Positions 42,510 through 51,542 are shown, counted from the stretch's first letter. The stretch is 64,000 nt of DNA from Sphingomonas sp. 1F27F7B (GCF_005503355.1 NZ_SCMK01000019.1:1-64000); one strand, 5' to 3'. Translations and numbers: made by a program. The notes: generated by a model from the sequence alone, not told the origin.

Positions 42510-42610
42510 AATGAATCAATCCGGATTTCTGCGGAGTTGGCTTCGCAAAAAGCGCTGCGAACGCGTGATTTAACCGTTCCTTCAAGGGTCGGGGCCTAGG
42601 CCTAGGGGGC

Positions 42611-44050
42611 ATGTCGGCACGCAGAGAGCCCTTGGCGACCTTGGTCGGTGCTTCCACGAGCGCCTTCGCGATCACCGCGGAACACGCGGAAATCGCGAAG
42701 GAATTCGTGCAAGTGCACGGCGCGAGAGAGGGCGGCGCAGGAGCCGGCATTCGCGGGCGCGGCGGCAAGCGCGAACTGCACCGGGCAAGTAACGATCGCC
42801 ATGTCGAGGGGCGCTTCTGGAGCGTTCTGGGACTGTGCGAGATCGCGAATTTCGCCTCGCTGCGCCGCCATCTGGGTCGCGCCCGCGCCGATTCGCTGGT
42901 GCTGGACGTGGCGCGGCGAATCACCGGCCTGGTGCCCGATGTTCGCATCGCCGCGGCCGGGCGCGCGCTGATCGAGATCAGTTTCGAGCGGGCATCGCCC
43001 GAAGCCGTCGCCGACGACATCGATCGGATCCGCAAGGGTTTCCAGCGTACGCTCGACCTCGACGGCGAGCCGCATCACCTCCAGATGCACTTCGGCGTCG
43101 CCGCCGCGCCCTCGGTGGAGGATGACGAGGTGCTGCTCGCCGAGGCCGCCGAATCCGCGCTCGAACAAGCACGGGCGGACGGGCGCGTGGTGATGCTCGA
43201 TCTCTCGCGCGCGGACCTGGCCTTCGACAAGCTGACTCTGATGCGTGAGCTGCCGCGGGCGATCGCCAATGGCGAGATGTTCCTGCAATATCAGCCCAAG
43301 GTCCATGTTCGCCGGCAGGAGATCGCCAGTGCCGAGGCGCTGGTCCGCTGGCAGCACCCTACGCGCGGGCTGATCCTGCCGGGCGACTTCATCTCGGTCG
43401 CGGAGCAGGCGGGCGAGATATCGACGCTCACGCTCTGGACGTTGCGCCAGGTGATCGAGGACCAGCGCAAGTTGCGTGCCGACGGTTTCGACATGCTGCT
43501 CTTCGTCAACATCTCGGGCCAGCTTCTGGCCGACCCCGGCTTCGTCGACGAAGTGTGCGAGATGCTGGCCAATACTGACGCGAAGCTCGGCTTCGAGATC
43601 ACCGAGACCGCGGTGATCCGCGATCCGGAAAGCGCGATCCGCCACCTCCAGTTCTTCGCCGACAGCGGCGTGACGCTCGCGATCGACGATTATGGCGCGG
43701 GACTCTCCTCGCTCGCCTATCTGAAGAAGCTGCCTGCGCGCGAGCTCAAGATCGACAAGATGTTTGTGATGCAGCTCACCAGCAGCAATCGCGATCCGCT
43801 GATCGTGCGCTCGACGATCGATCTCGCCCATGCACTGGAGATGGAAGTCACCGCCGAGGGCGTGGAGACGCCGTCCGCGCTGGCGCTGCTCAGCGTGATG
43901 GGCTGCGACATGGTACAGGGCTTCCTGATCTCGCGCCCGCTGGGACTTGACGCGTTCCGCAAATTCCTCGCGGACGACGGCCATCTCGACAATGCGAACG
44001 GCCATCCGGCATCGTTCGTCCGGCCCGAGAGCTTCTGGAAGCGCGCCTGA
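42611..44050 (+). CDS. EAL-domain c-di-GMP phosphodiesterase with degenerate GGDEF
   Basis: 479-residue protein. The N-terminal half resembles a GGDEF fold but the active site region reads RIAAAGRALIEISF, so cyclase activity should be lost. The C-terminal EAL domain is intact: SAEALVRWQHP, FVNISGQLL, GFEITETAVI, LAIDDYGAGLSSLAYL, LKIDKMFV and EGVETPSAL. It has no membrane segment. Its TGA overlaps the ATG of the hybrid kinase gene (TGATG), followed by a receiver gene, so the three form an operon. The ATG at 42611 follows a region (CCTAGGCCTAGGGGGC) with GGGGG as ribosome-binding site. Confidence 0.9.
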   Translation: MSARREPLATLVGASTSAFAITAEHAEIAKEFVQVHGAREGGAGAGIRGRGGKRELHRASNDRHVEGRFWSVLGLCEIANFASLRRHLGRARADSLVLDVARRITGLVPDVRIAAAGRALIEISFERASPEAVADDIDRIRKGFQRTLDLDGEPHHLQMHFGVAAAPSVEDDEVLLAEAAESALEQARADGRVVMLDLSRADLAFDKLTLMRELPRAIANGEMFLQYQPKVHVRRQEIASAEALVRWQHPTRGLILPGDFISVAEQAGEISTLTLWTLRQVIEDQRKLRADGFDMLLFVNISGQLLADPGFVDEVCEMLANTDAKLGFEITETAVIRDPESAIRHLQFFADSGVTLAIDDYGAGLSSLAYLKKLPARELKIDKMFVMQLTSSNRDPLIVRSTIDLAHALEMEVTAEGVETPSALALLSVMGCDMVQGFLISRPLGLDAFRKFLADDGHLDNANGHPASFVRPESFWKRA

Positions 44051-46509
44051 TGCGCGTGCTGCTGCGTTCCCTCCTGGCCGTTGCCGCGCTGCTCGCCGCG
44101 GCGCCCGTCCTTGCCCAGGTGCACCCGCGTTCCGATTTCCCGCCGGCGATCGAGGCCGAGATCCGGGCCGCCAAGGAAAGCATGATGTCCGATCAGGCGG
44201 AGGCGCTCCGCCACGCCGCCGCGATCGACGGCCTGGCGCGGGGCCTGCGGGACGAGCGGCGGCGGGTGCTGGCGCTGGGTACTGCGCGCTGGCTGGCCGC
44301 CGAGGCGCATATCCGCAACGAGGAGCCCGCCAAGGCCGCGCCGCTGCTCTCCGACGGCCTGAACCTGATCCGTTCGATTCCGGAGCCGATCAAGCTGCGC
44401 GGCGACCTCATGATGTCGCAGGGCGCCTTCTTCATGGCGCGCGACCAGGCGGCGCAGGCGCTGGACAGCTACCAGAACGCCTTTCGCATCTTCGGCGAGG
44501 TGAAGGAGCCGCGCAGCCAGGCGATCGCGTTGCAGAACATCGGCGGGCTCTACAGCGTCGCCAATGACGATGCCCGCGCCGAGGAATATTTCCACCAGGC
44601 GGCCGTGCTGTTCACCGACGATCCGGTGCTTTCGCTCTCGCTCCACAACAGCCGCGGCAATGTGCTCGCCAAGCTGGGCCGCGATGCGGAGGCGAGCAAG
44701 GAATATGATGCGGCGATCGTCGTCGCACGCGGCATGAACAAGCCGCTGCTCGAAGCGCGCCTGCTCAGCAACCTCGCGCGCAGCCAGGTGGCGCTGAAAC
44801 GCTATGACGACGCCAACCGGACGATCACGCGCGGCTTCGAGCTCATCCGCGGCGCCGATGCCGACGTGCTGCGGCGGCACCTGCTCGCAACCGCCGCCGC
44901 CCTTGCTTCCGAACGAGGGAATATCGGGGAGGCGTTGCGGTTCATCCACGGCACTTTCGACGGCATGGACCTGGGAAAGACCACGGTCGAATTCCGCAGC
45001 GACCATTTCTACGCCTATCAGATATTCGAGAAGGCGGGGAATGCGCGGGAAGCGCTGACGCATCTCCAGGCGATGAAGCGCCTCGACGATGAATCCACCA
45101 AGGTGGCCGCCACCGCCGGCGCGGCGCTGATGGCGGCGCAGTTCGACTGGGCGAAGCAGCAGAACCAGATCCTGCAGCTCCAGACCCGCGAGGCCGAGGG
45201 GCGGGCCCGATATCTGCAGACGCTGTTCCTCCTGATCGGCGCCGCGACGGTGATCGTCATGGCCGCGCTCGGCTGGGGCCTGATCACGGTTCGTCGCAGC
45301 CGCAACAAGGTGCGCGCCGCCAACATCGTGCTCGGCGAGACAAATGTGGCGCTGGAAAAGGCACTCAAGGCCAAGACCGAGTTCCTCGCCACCACCAGCC
45401 ACGAGATCCGCACGCCGCTGAACGGCATCCTGGGCATGACTCAGGTCATGCTTTCGGATTCGAAGCTCGAGGCGCAGACGCGCGAGCGGATCGGCATCGT
45501 CCATGGCGCGGGCGTCACCATGCGCGCGCTGGTCGACGACATCCTCGACGTCGCCAAGATGGAGACGGGCAATCTGAGCGTGGAAGCCGCACCGATGGAT
45601 CTGTGCGCCACGCTCCGGGACGTCACGCGTCTGTGGGAGGAGCAGGCGCGCGCGAAGGGGCTCGCCTTCCGGCTCGAGCTCAGCCACGCCCCCCACTGGA
45701 TCGTCAGCGACGCCACTCGCCTGCGCCAGGTGGCGTTCAACTTGCTCTCCAACGCGATCAAATTCACCGAGAAGGGCGGCGTCACGCTGCGTGCGGTGGC
45801 CGAGGGCGAAGGCGATGCGCGCCGGCTCAAGCTGTCCATCGAGGATACCGGGATCGGCATCCCGCGCGAGAAGTTCGAGGAGATATTCGAGAGCTTCCGC
45901 CAGGTCGACACCAGCACCACGCGCCGTTTCGGCGGCACCGGCCTGGGCCTCGCCATCTGCCGCAATCTCGCCCGGGCGCTGGGCGGCGACATCATGGTGG
46001 AGAGCGAGGACGGCAAGGGTTCGCGCTTCATCGTCGACCTGCCGCTTGTCCCGGCCGAAGCGCCCGCGGCGGCTGCGGCGAGCGAAGGTGCGGCGGGCTT
46101 CGACCTGGTCGTGCTCGACAGGAATCCCATCGCGCGCTCGATGCTGCGCACCCTGCTGGAACCGCGCGTCGCCCGGTTGCGCTTCGCCGGTTCCGCCGCG
46201 GAGGCCGTTCCGATGCTCGAGGCAGGCGGTGTCAGCCATCTCCTTGCCGACGAGGCTACGCTGAAGGCCGAGGCGGATGGCCCCGTGCGGGCGCTTGCGA
46301 TGCTGCGCGCAGCGGCCGAAGACGCGGTCCATGCGATCCTCTGGCTCAGGCCCGATGCAGAGACCGCTGCTGAGCTGATTGCAGCAAGTAACGGCAAGAT
46401 AATCGAAAAACCTATTACCGGCGTTGGCTTGATCGATGCTATCATTCCATCAGCGGAAGAAAATTCCGGCAAGAGGGAGGGGGACCCGCTTGTATCTCGG
46501 GCGGCTTAG
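44050..46509 (+). CDS. TPR-containing sensor histidine kinase with degenerate receiver
   Basis: 819-residue membrane kinase. A signal peptide (MRVLLRSLLAVAALLAAAPVLAQ) precedes a periplasmic helical-repeat (TPR-like) region (for example AIALQNIGGLYSVANDDARAEEYF, LLSNLARSQVALKRYDDANR), then a membrane helix (TLFLLIGAATVIVMAALGWGL). The kinase core has His451 in TTSHEIRTPLNGILGM, NLLSNAIKFTEKGG and IEDTGIGIPREKFE. The C-terminal receiver-like part (FDLVVLDRNPIARSML) lacks a convincing phosphoacceptor, so it may be a pseudo-receiver. The receiver gene 75 bp downstream could replace it. Confidence 0.9.
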   Translation: MRVLLRSLLAVAALLAAAPVLAQVHPRSDFPPAIEAEIRAAKESMMSDQAEALRHAAAIDGLARGLRDERRRVLALGTARWLAAEAHIRNEEPAKAAPLLSDGLNLIRSIPEPIKLRGDLMMSQGAFFMARDQAAQALDSYQNAFRIFGEVKEPRSQAIALQNIGGLYSVANDDARAEEYFHQAAVLFTDDPVLSLSLHNSRGNVLAKLGRDAEASKEYDAAIVVARGMNKPLLEARLLSNLARSQVALKRYDDANRTITRGFELIRGADADVLRRHLLATAAALASERGNIGEALRFIHGTFDGMDLGKTTVEFRSDHFYAYQIFEKAGNAREALTHLQAMKRLDDESTKVAATAGAALMAAQFDWAKQQNQILQLQTREAEGRARYLQTLFLLIGAATVIVMAALGWGLITVRRSRNKVRAANIVLGETNVALEKALKAKTEFLATTSHEIRTPLNGILGMTQVMLSDSKLEAQTRERIGIVHGAGVTMRALVDDILDVAKMETGNLSVEAAPMDLCATLRDVTRLWEEQARAKGLAFRLELSHAPHWIVSDATRLRQVAFNLLSNAIKFTEKGGVTLRAVAEGEGDARRLKLSIEDTGIGIPREKFEEIFESFRQVDTSTTRRFGGTGLGLAICRNLARALGGDIMVESEDGKGSRFIVDLPLVPAEAPAAAAASEGAAGFDLVVLDRNPIARSMLRTLLEPRVARLRFAGSAAEAVPMLEAGGVSHLLADEATLKAEADGPVRALAMLRAAAEDAVHAILWLRPDAETAAELIAASNGKIIEKPITGVGLIDAIIPSAEENSGKREGDPLVSRAA

Positions 46510-46583
46510 GGCGATAGCACACCGGACATGAAAAAAACGGTCGCGCGCATCTCGGGGAAACCGGTCGCCACGGGCGGACGGGC

Positions 46584-46973
46584 ATGAATATCCTCTTCAT
46601 CGAGGACGATCCGATGAACCGTCGGGTCGTGAAGGACATGCTCGACGTCGCGGGGGCCACGATGGCGGAAGCGAGCTGGGCCGAGGAGGGCCTGGCGATG
46701 CTCGACGCGGAATCGTTCGACGTCGTGCTGGTCGATCTGCGCATGCCAGGCATGGACGGTTTCGAGACGATCCGCCGCATCCGCGCGCGCGGCGACGCGA
46801 AGGGCGAACTGCCGATCATCGTCGTCACCGCCGACACTGCGGTGGACCTGCGCGAGCGCTGCCTCGCGATCGGTGCCGACGACGTGCTGTTCAAGCCGGT
46901 GGCGATGGACGCGCTGTTCGATTCGATCGGCCGCGTGCTCGCGATCCGCGGCGGTGGCGGGATGATCCTCTGA
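46584..46973 (+). CDS. Single-domain response regulator
   Basis: 129-residue receiver with MNILFIEDDPMNRRVVKDML (acidic pair), phosphoacceptor Asp51 in VVLVDLRMPGMDGF, the conserved Thr in IIVVTADTA, and the Lys in VLFKPVAMDAL. No output domain. It ends the operon with the EAL protein and TPR kinase and probably receives phosphate from that kinase, perhaps passing it on to another protein that sets c-di-GMP levels. Confidence 0.93.
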   Translation: MNILFIEDDPMNRRVVKDMLDVAGATMAEASWAEEGLAMLDAESFDVVLVDLRMPGMDGFETIRRIRARGDAKGELPIIVVTADTAVDLRERCLAIGADDVLFKPVAMDALFDSIGRVLAIRGGGGMIL

Positions 46974-46983
46974 TTCCGGGCGG

Positions 46984-47018
46984 GGCGGCGGGAACGGGTT
47001 GGTCCGTTCCCGCCGTCC
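46984..47018. terminator. Strong hairpin between convergent genes
   Basis: GGCGGGAACGG (46987-46997) pairs perfectly with CCGTTCCCGCC (47004-47014), and pairing extends outward to about 46983/47018. It lies in the 52-bp gap between the receiver stop (46973) and the dioxygenase stop (47026). There is no T-tract, but the stem would act for both strands. Confidence 0.55.
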
Positions 47019-47025
47019 GCGGGTC

Positions 47026-47931
47026 TCAGCGCGCGATGCCGATCACTGCGACCGCGGTGTATCCGTCGGCGATATTTCCGCTCATCGCCGGCGTCTGCTG
47101 GGCGATCTGGGCGCTGCTATTGTCGCCGAACACATTGTCGCTGCTCAGACTGACGCCCGCGAAGTTGCGGATGCTGGCCGTATAGCCGCTCGCGCCGTTA
47201 TAGACCGTGCCGCACGCCGCGCTCGGCATCGCGAGTTGCGAGACGAGCGTCGCATAGCGACCGCCCGTGGCGTTCGCCAGGCTCGAGAAGACCTCGAAAT
47301 GGATGTGTGGCCAGCGCCCGGCATAGCAGCCGGGGAAGATGGTGGTGAATGTCGCCCGGCCATTGGAATCGGTCACGCCGACGCCGCGCAGATAGCTCTC
47401 TGCCGGCAGGTCGTAGAGCGAGTATTTCCCGTCGCGGTCGCAGTGCCAGAGGTAGATGGCATGGCCGGCCAGCGGCGCGCAGGCGGCGTTCACGTCGACC
47501 AGGGTAAGCGTCAACACCACCGGCACTCCGGCCGCCGTGGCAGTCGAGCTGCCGAGGAAGCTGGAACGAATGTCGCTGCGCACCACGTTGGCGGCGGTGA
47601 GCACGTTCGACGTGATTCCGCTCGAAATGTTGGTGCCGTCGGCCGGATAGGGGCCGTTGGTCTCGACGGGGTCGGCGACGCAGCTGCCGCCGGTTGCGGC
47701 GGGCGTTGGCGCGGCAGTGGCCGCGGGTGAAGGGGTTGGCGTGGCGCCGCTCGCTTCCGTGCCGCCGGCGCTCGCGGACATGGCCGCGGATGATCCGCCG
47801 TCGCAGGACGCGAGCATTGCGGCCCCGCTCGCCCCCGCGAACCAGCCGAGCGCCCGCCGGCGGCTGGCGAGCCGCGTCATTGTCTTCAGGTCATGGGCAA
47901 GGCCCAGGTCGTGCGCATCTCGATGATCCAT
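47026..47931 (-). CDS. Exported intradiol ring-cleavage dioxygenase-like protein
   Basis: 301-residue protein with an N-terminal Tat-like signal (SRRRALGWFAGASGAAMLASC), where the Cys could also be a lipidation site, followed by a Ser/Thr/Ala/Pro-rich linker. The dioxygenase core has likely iron ligands Tyr in ETNGPYP, Tyr in PGCYAGRWPHIHFEV and the two His in the same segment. The family cleaves catechols or related aromatics; here it would work outside the cytoplasm. The ATG at 47931 has AAGGAGG directly upstream. It is separated from neighbours by convergent or opposite genes and no aromatic pathway is adjacent. Confidence 0.87.
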   Translation of the reverse strand: MDHRDAHDLGLAHDLKTMTRLASRRRALGWFAGASGAAMLASCDGGSSAAMSASAGGTEASGATPTPSPAATAAPTPAATGGSCVADPVETNGPYPADGTNISSGITSNVLTAANVVRSDIRSSFLGSSTATAAGVPVVLTLTLVDVNAACAPLAGHAIYLWHCDRDGKYSLYDLPAESYLRGVGVTDSNGRATFTTIFPGCYAGRWPHIHFEVFSSLANATGGRYATLVSQLAMPSAACGTVYNGASGYTASIRNFAGVSLSSDNVFGDNSSAQIAQQTPAMSGNIADGYTAVAVIGIAR

Positions 47932-48019
47932 TGTGCCTCCTTGGTTGGAAGGCTCTGGTCACATGCCGGACACATGCCGGAATTTCGGGCAGTCGCCGAA
48001 TATTTCAATGGGTCGCGGC

Positions 48020-49282
48020 TCAGGCCGGCAAGCGGACGCGGACCCGCCCTCCGCCGCCGGGGCGATTCTCCAGCCTCACCTCGCCGCCATGTGCTTCGGC
48101 GATCGAGCGGACGATCGCCAGGCCCAGCCCGGTGCCGCCGGTCTCCCGGCTCCGGGAAGCCTCGCCGCGGACGAAGGGCGCGAACAGCGCTTCGGCCCGC
48201 GCCAGGTCGAAGCCGCGCCCGTCATCCTCCACGGTCACGTCCACCTTGCCGTCATGCAGCGCCCAGGCGAGCCGCGCGCGTTCGCCGTAGCGCACCGCGT
48301 TCTCGATGAGGTTGGAGAACAGCCGCCGCAGCGCCGCGGAATCGCCGCGCACCACCGCGCGGGGACCCGCCGCGACGGTCACCGGCGTGCCGGCGGTGGA
48401 GAGATCGTCAACCAGGCTCTCGATCAGGCTGCCCAGGTCCAGCCTCTGGTGCGAGGCCCCATCGCGGCCATCGCGCGTGAAGCTGAGCGCGGCCTTGATC
48501 ATCGCGCGCATCTCCTCGATGTCCGCTTCGGCGCGCAGGCGGGCATCGTCGGGCAGCCGCTCCACCCAGAAGGCGATGCGCGAGAGCGGCGTGCCCAGAT
48601 CGTGCGCGATCGCGCCGAGCATCGCGCTGCGGTTCTCGGCTTCGAGCAGGATGCGCTCCTGCATGCTGTCGAGCGCGCGGGCGAGCTCGTGCACCTCGCG
48701 CGGGCCCGTTTGCGGGATCGGCTGGCGCGCGCCCAGTCGCACGCGCGTCGCTGCGCGGGCCAGTTCGCGGATCGGCCGCGAGATCCGCCGCGCGACTCCC
48801 CAGGCGAGCAGCGAGAGCACCAGCAGCGTGCCGAGCATTCCCAGCAGGCGGACCAAGTGCCAGGGCGTAAAGGCGGGCTTCGGCAGGCTGGTGGCGACGA
48901 CCCAGCCATTCTGCACTTCCAGCGCCACGGTGAAGCTGCCGCGCATGTCCTGCTCGGGATCGCGCGCCGGAATCTGATAGAGCCCGTGCACCCGCTCCGC
49001 GGGCACGTCCATCAGCCGGGCGATCGCAGCGTCGCGCTCGGGGGAGGGGTGTTCGTCTTCGCGGCCGAACTTGTCCTCGTTCGTGCGGGTCACGGTCATG
49101 CGCCGCTGGGCGGCGGGCGGCACGCTGCCGGTGCGCAGTGCCTCGGCCACGCGGGCGAGCGGCAGCGGCCCCGGCCCCGGCGGCGGGCCGTTGAACATGA
49201 TCGTGAACTGCGTCGTCGTCGCGATCACCGCGGCGGCGATGACGAGCAGGACGATGGGAACGGTGATCGAGCGCCGAGTCAC
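48020..49282 (-). CDS. Sensor histidine kinase (EnvZ-type)
   Basis: 420-residue inner-membrane kinase. Two membrane helices (VPIVLLVIAAAVIATTTQFTI and LLGMLGTLLVLSLLAWGVA) bracket a periplasmic region of about 130 residues (from FNGPPPGPGP). A HAMP segment (RRISRPIRELARAATRVRLG) leads to the H-box AMLGAIAHDLGTPLSRIAFW. The ATPase has NLIENAVRYGERAR, VEDDGRGFD and ETGGTGLGLAIVRSIAEAHGG. It follows the OmpR-type regulator gene by 4 bp, forming a two-component operon. Confidence 0.92.
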   Translation of the reverse strand: MTRRSITVPIVLLVIAAAVIATTTQFTIMFNGPPPGPGPLPLARVAEALRTGSVPPAAQRRMTVTRTNEDKFGREDEHPSPERDAAIARLMDVPAERVHGLYQIPARDPEQDMRGSFTVALEVQNGWVVATSLPKPAFTPWHLVRLLGMLGTLLVLSLLAWGVARRISRPIRELARAATRVRLGARQPIPQTGPREVHELARALDSMQERILLEAENRSAMLGAIAHDLGTPLSRIAFWVERLPDDARLRAEADIEEMRAMIKAALSFTRDGRDGASHQRLDLGSLIESLVDDLSTAGTPVTVAAGPRAVVRGDSAALRRLFSNLIENAVRYGERARLAWALHDGKVDVTVEDDGRGFDLARAEALFAPFVRGEASRSRETGGTGLGLAIVRSIAEAHGGEVRLENRPGGGGRVRVRLPA

Positions 49283-49286
49283 GGGA

Positions 49287-50027
49287 TCACTTGGTCGCGA
49301 CTTCGGCGACGAACATATAGCCTTCGTTGCGGATGGTGCGGATCAGGTCCTCGGAGCCCGGGCGGGCGAGCTTCTTGCGCAGGCGGCTCATCTGCACGTC
49401 GATCGCGCGGTCGAAATGTTCGGCGTTGGGGCCGCGCGAGAAGTCGAGCAGCATGTCGCGGGTCAACACCCGGCGCGGCCGCTCGACCAGGGCGAGCAGC
49501 AGGCGGAACTCGCCGTCGGACAGGTTGATGATCACCTCGTCCGGATCCCAGAGCTGGCGGGCCACCGGATCCAGCCGCCAGCCGGCGAAGCGAAGGAAGG
49601 CGCGGGTCGGCAGCGCGGTCGGCGCGGCGCGGTCGCCCTGGCTGCGGCGCAGCACCGAACGGATGCGGGCGAGCAGCTCGCGCGGATTGGCGGGTTTCGG
49701 GACGTAATCGTCCGCGCCCATTTCCAGCCCCACGATCCGGTCGATGTCCTCGCCGATCACGGAATGGAGGATCACCGCGGGGCCGGTCTCGCGGTCCATC
49801 GAGCGCAGGATGGCGAGTCCGTCCTCGCCCGGCATCATCACGTCGAGGATGATCAGCGCGTAATCGTACCGCGCGGCGAGCGCGTGCATCTCGGTCCCGC
49901 CTGCAGCGGTGTCGACGACATAGCCGTGCTGCGACAGAAAGGCCGCGGTGAGTTCGCGGATACCGGGATCGTCGTCGACGATCAGCAGGCGGGTCTCGAG
50001 GTCCAAGGCCAAGGCGTCTTGCAGCAT
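49287..50027 (-). CDS. OmpR-family response regulator
   Basis: 246-residue regulator. The receiver has LLIVDDDPGIRELTAAF, phosphoacceptor Asp62 in LIILDVMMPGEDG and Lys in DDYVPKPANPRELL. The winged-helix domain shows VIINLSDGEFRLLLALVERPRRVLTRDMLLDFS and FDRAIDVQMSRLRKKLARPG. It is the first gene of the pair with the kinase. Two perfect palindromes in the 139-bp upstream region could be binding sites. The target genes are not evident; the convergently placed dioxygenase and the transporter upstream are candidates by proximity only. Confidence 0.93.
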   Translation of the reverse strand: MLQDALALDLETRLLIVDDDPGIRELTAAFLSQHGYVVDTAAGGTEMHALAARYDYALIILDVMMPGEDGLAILRSMDRETGPAVILHSVIGEDIDRIVGLEMGADDYVPKPANPRELLARIRSVLRRSQGDRAAPTALPTRAFLRFAGWRLDPVARQLWDPDEVIINLSDGEFRLLLALVERPRRVLTRDMLLDFSRGPNAEHFDRAIDVQMSRLRKKLARPGSEDLIRTIRNEGYMFVAEVATK

Positions 50028-50061
50028 CCGACAGGGTTAGGATGCGAGCCTAACGCCCGTA

Positions 50062-50075
50062 TTGCAGCGCTGCAA
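50062..50075. promoter_or_regulatory. 14-bp palindrome TTGCAGCGCTGCAA
   Basis: Perfect dyad located 35 bp upstream of the OmpR-family regulator start, beside a small hairpin GTTAGG/CCTAAC (50036-50054). Its half-site TTGCA recurs in the TTGCA-N-TGCAA motifs at 54656 and 58656. It is a candidate operator. Confidence 0.4.
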
Positions 50076-50143
50076 CGCGCGGAAACATCGGAAGGGAAGA
50101 GGCGCCCGCTCCGAAGGGGCAATCGCCGACCCGGCGCATTATT

Positions 50144-50158
50144 TGCTAATGATTAGCA
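50144..50158. promoter_or_regulatory. 15-bp palindrome TGCTAATGATTAGCA
   Basis: Perfect 7-1-7 dyad between the transporter stop (50167) and the regulator gene. It is AT-rich and about 117 bp upstream of the regulator ATG. It may be a second regulatory site or mark the transporter's 3' end. Confidence 0.4.
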
Positions 50159-50166
50159 GTAACCTG

Positions 50167-51453
50167 TCACTCCTCGAGTATCCGCGAATGTTTCGCAGTG
50201 TCCCGCATGCACAGATAGGTGATCAGCGAGACGCCGATCATCCCGGTGACGTACCAGTAGAAGCCGCGCTCCCAGCCGGCATCCTTGAACCACAGCGCGA
50301 CATACTCCGCCGTCCCGCCGAACGCTGCGTTGGCGACGGCATAGGGAAAGGCGACGCCGAGGGTGCGGATGTGCGCGGGGAAGAGCTCCGCCTTCACCAC
50401 GGCATTGATCGACGTATAGCCGGTCACGATCACGAGCGCGCCCAGCATGAGCAGGAAGGCGAGCAGGGGGCTGCGCACGCTCTCCAGCGTGGTGAAGATC
50501 GGCCAGGTCAGCAGCACGCCGAGCACGCCGAAGCCGATCATCAGCGGCTTGCGCCCGATCCGGTCGGAAAGCGCGCCGGCCAGCGGCTGGATCAGCATGA
50601 AGCCGAACAGCGCCGCGGCATTGATCTCCGAAGCCGTGGCGCGATCGAAGCCGGAAGTGTTGACCAGGAACTTCTGCAGGTAGATCGAATAGGCATAGAA
50701 GGCGAGCGTGCCGCCCGCGGTGAGCAGCATCACCAGCATGACTTCGCGCAGATGGTGCCGGCGCAGCGCGAAGATGCTCGAACGGCCCGCGCTCCGCTTC
50801 TCGAAGCTCTCGGTTTCGGCCAGCCGGCGCCGCAGCCAGAACACGATCACCGCCAGCGCGCCGCCGATCAGGAAGGGGATGCGCCAGCCCCAGGCGTCGA
50901 GATCCGCCTCGCTCAGCGTCGATTGCAGTACGAGCAGCACGAGCAGCGCCACCAGCTGGCCGGAGATCAAGGTGACGTACTGGAAGCTCGACCAGAAGCC
51001 GCGATGCTGCTTGCCGGCCATTTCGGAGAGATAGGTGGCGCTGGCGCCATATTCGCCGCCCACCGATATGCCCTGCATCAGCCGGGCGAGCACGAGCAGC
51101 GCGGGCGCGGCGACGCCGATTGTGGCATAGCCGGGGGTGAGCGCGATCAGCAGCGATCCGGCGCACATCAGCGTCACCGACAGCGTCAGCCCCGCCTTGC
51201 GGCCATATCGGTCGCCATAGATGCCCATCAGCCAGCCGCCCACCGGCCGCATCAGGAAGCCGACCGCGAACACCGCCGAGGCATTGAGCAACTGCGCGGT
51301 CTGGTCGCCCTTGGGGAAGAAGTGCGGCGCGAAATAGAGCGTGAAGGCCGAATAGGCGTACCAGTCGTACCATTCGACCAGATTGCCGGCCGACCCTCCC
51401 AGGATCGAGCGCAGGCGGTGTCGAGGCGGCGTGGCGGTATCGGCTGCTGTCAT
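50167..51453 (-). CDS. MFS transporter, metabolite:H+ symporter type
   Basis: 428-residue transporter with 12 predicted membrane helices. The start MTAADTATPPRHRLRSILGGSAGNLVEWYDWYAYS carries the NLxEWYD motif typical of the MHS subfamily (alpha-ketoglutarate, proline/betaine and similar). The MFS loop motif is GDRYGRKAG between helices 2 and 3, and ADRIGRKP-like SDRIGRKPLM later. ARLMQGISVGGEYGASATYLSE fits helix 4-5. Substrate is probably a dicarboxylate or related acid; exact specificity cannot be told. It lies upstream of the two-component pair in the same direction. Confidence 0.88.
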   Translation of the reverse strand: MTAADTATPPRHRLRSILGGSAGNLVEWYDWYAYSAFTLYFAPHFFPKGDQTAQLLNASAVFAVGFLMRPVGGWLMGIYGDRYGRKAGLTLSVTLMCAGSLLIALTPGYATIGVAAPALLVLARLMQGISVGGEYGASATYLSEMAGKQHRGFWSSFQYVTLISGQLVALLVLLVLQSTLSEADLDAWGWRIPFLIGGALAVIVFWLRRRLAETESFEKRSAGRSSIFALRRHHLREVMLVMLLTAGGTLAFYAYSIYLQKFLVNTSGFDRATASEINAAALFGFMLIQPLAGALSDRIGRKPLMIGFGVLGVLLTWPIFTTLESVRSPLLAFLLMLGALVIVTGYTSINAVVKAELFPAHIRTLGVAFPYAVANAAFGGTAEYVALWFKDAGWERGFYWYVTGMIGVSLITYLCMRDTAKHSRILEE

Positions 51454-51542
51454 CGCGCCACTATGCCGTCAGGAATCGCGCTTGTCTTTGGCTGCGATAT
51501 CGGCTGTGTGGCGCCACGAATTTGGAGAGGAAGTTCCGGAAG

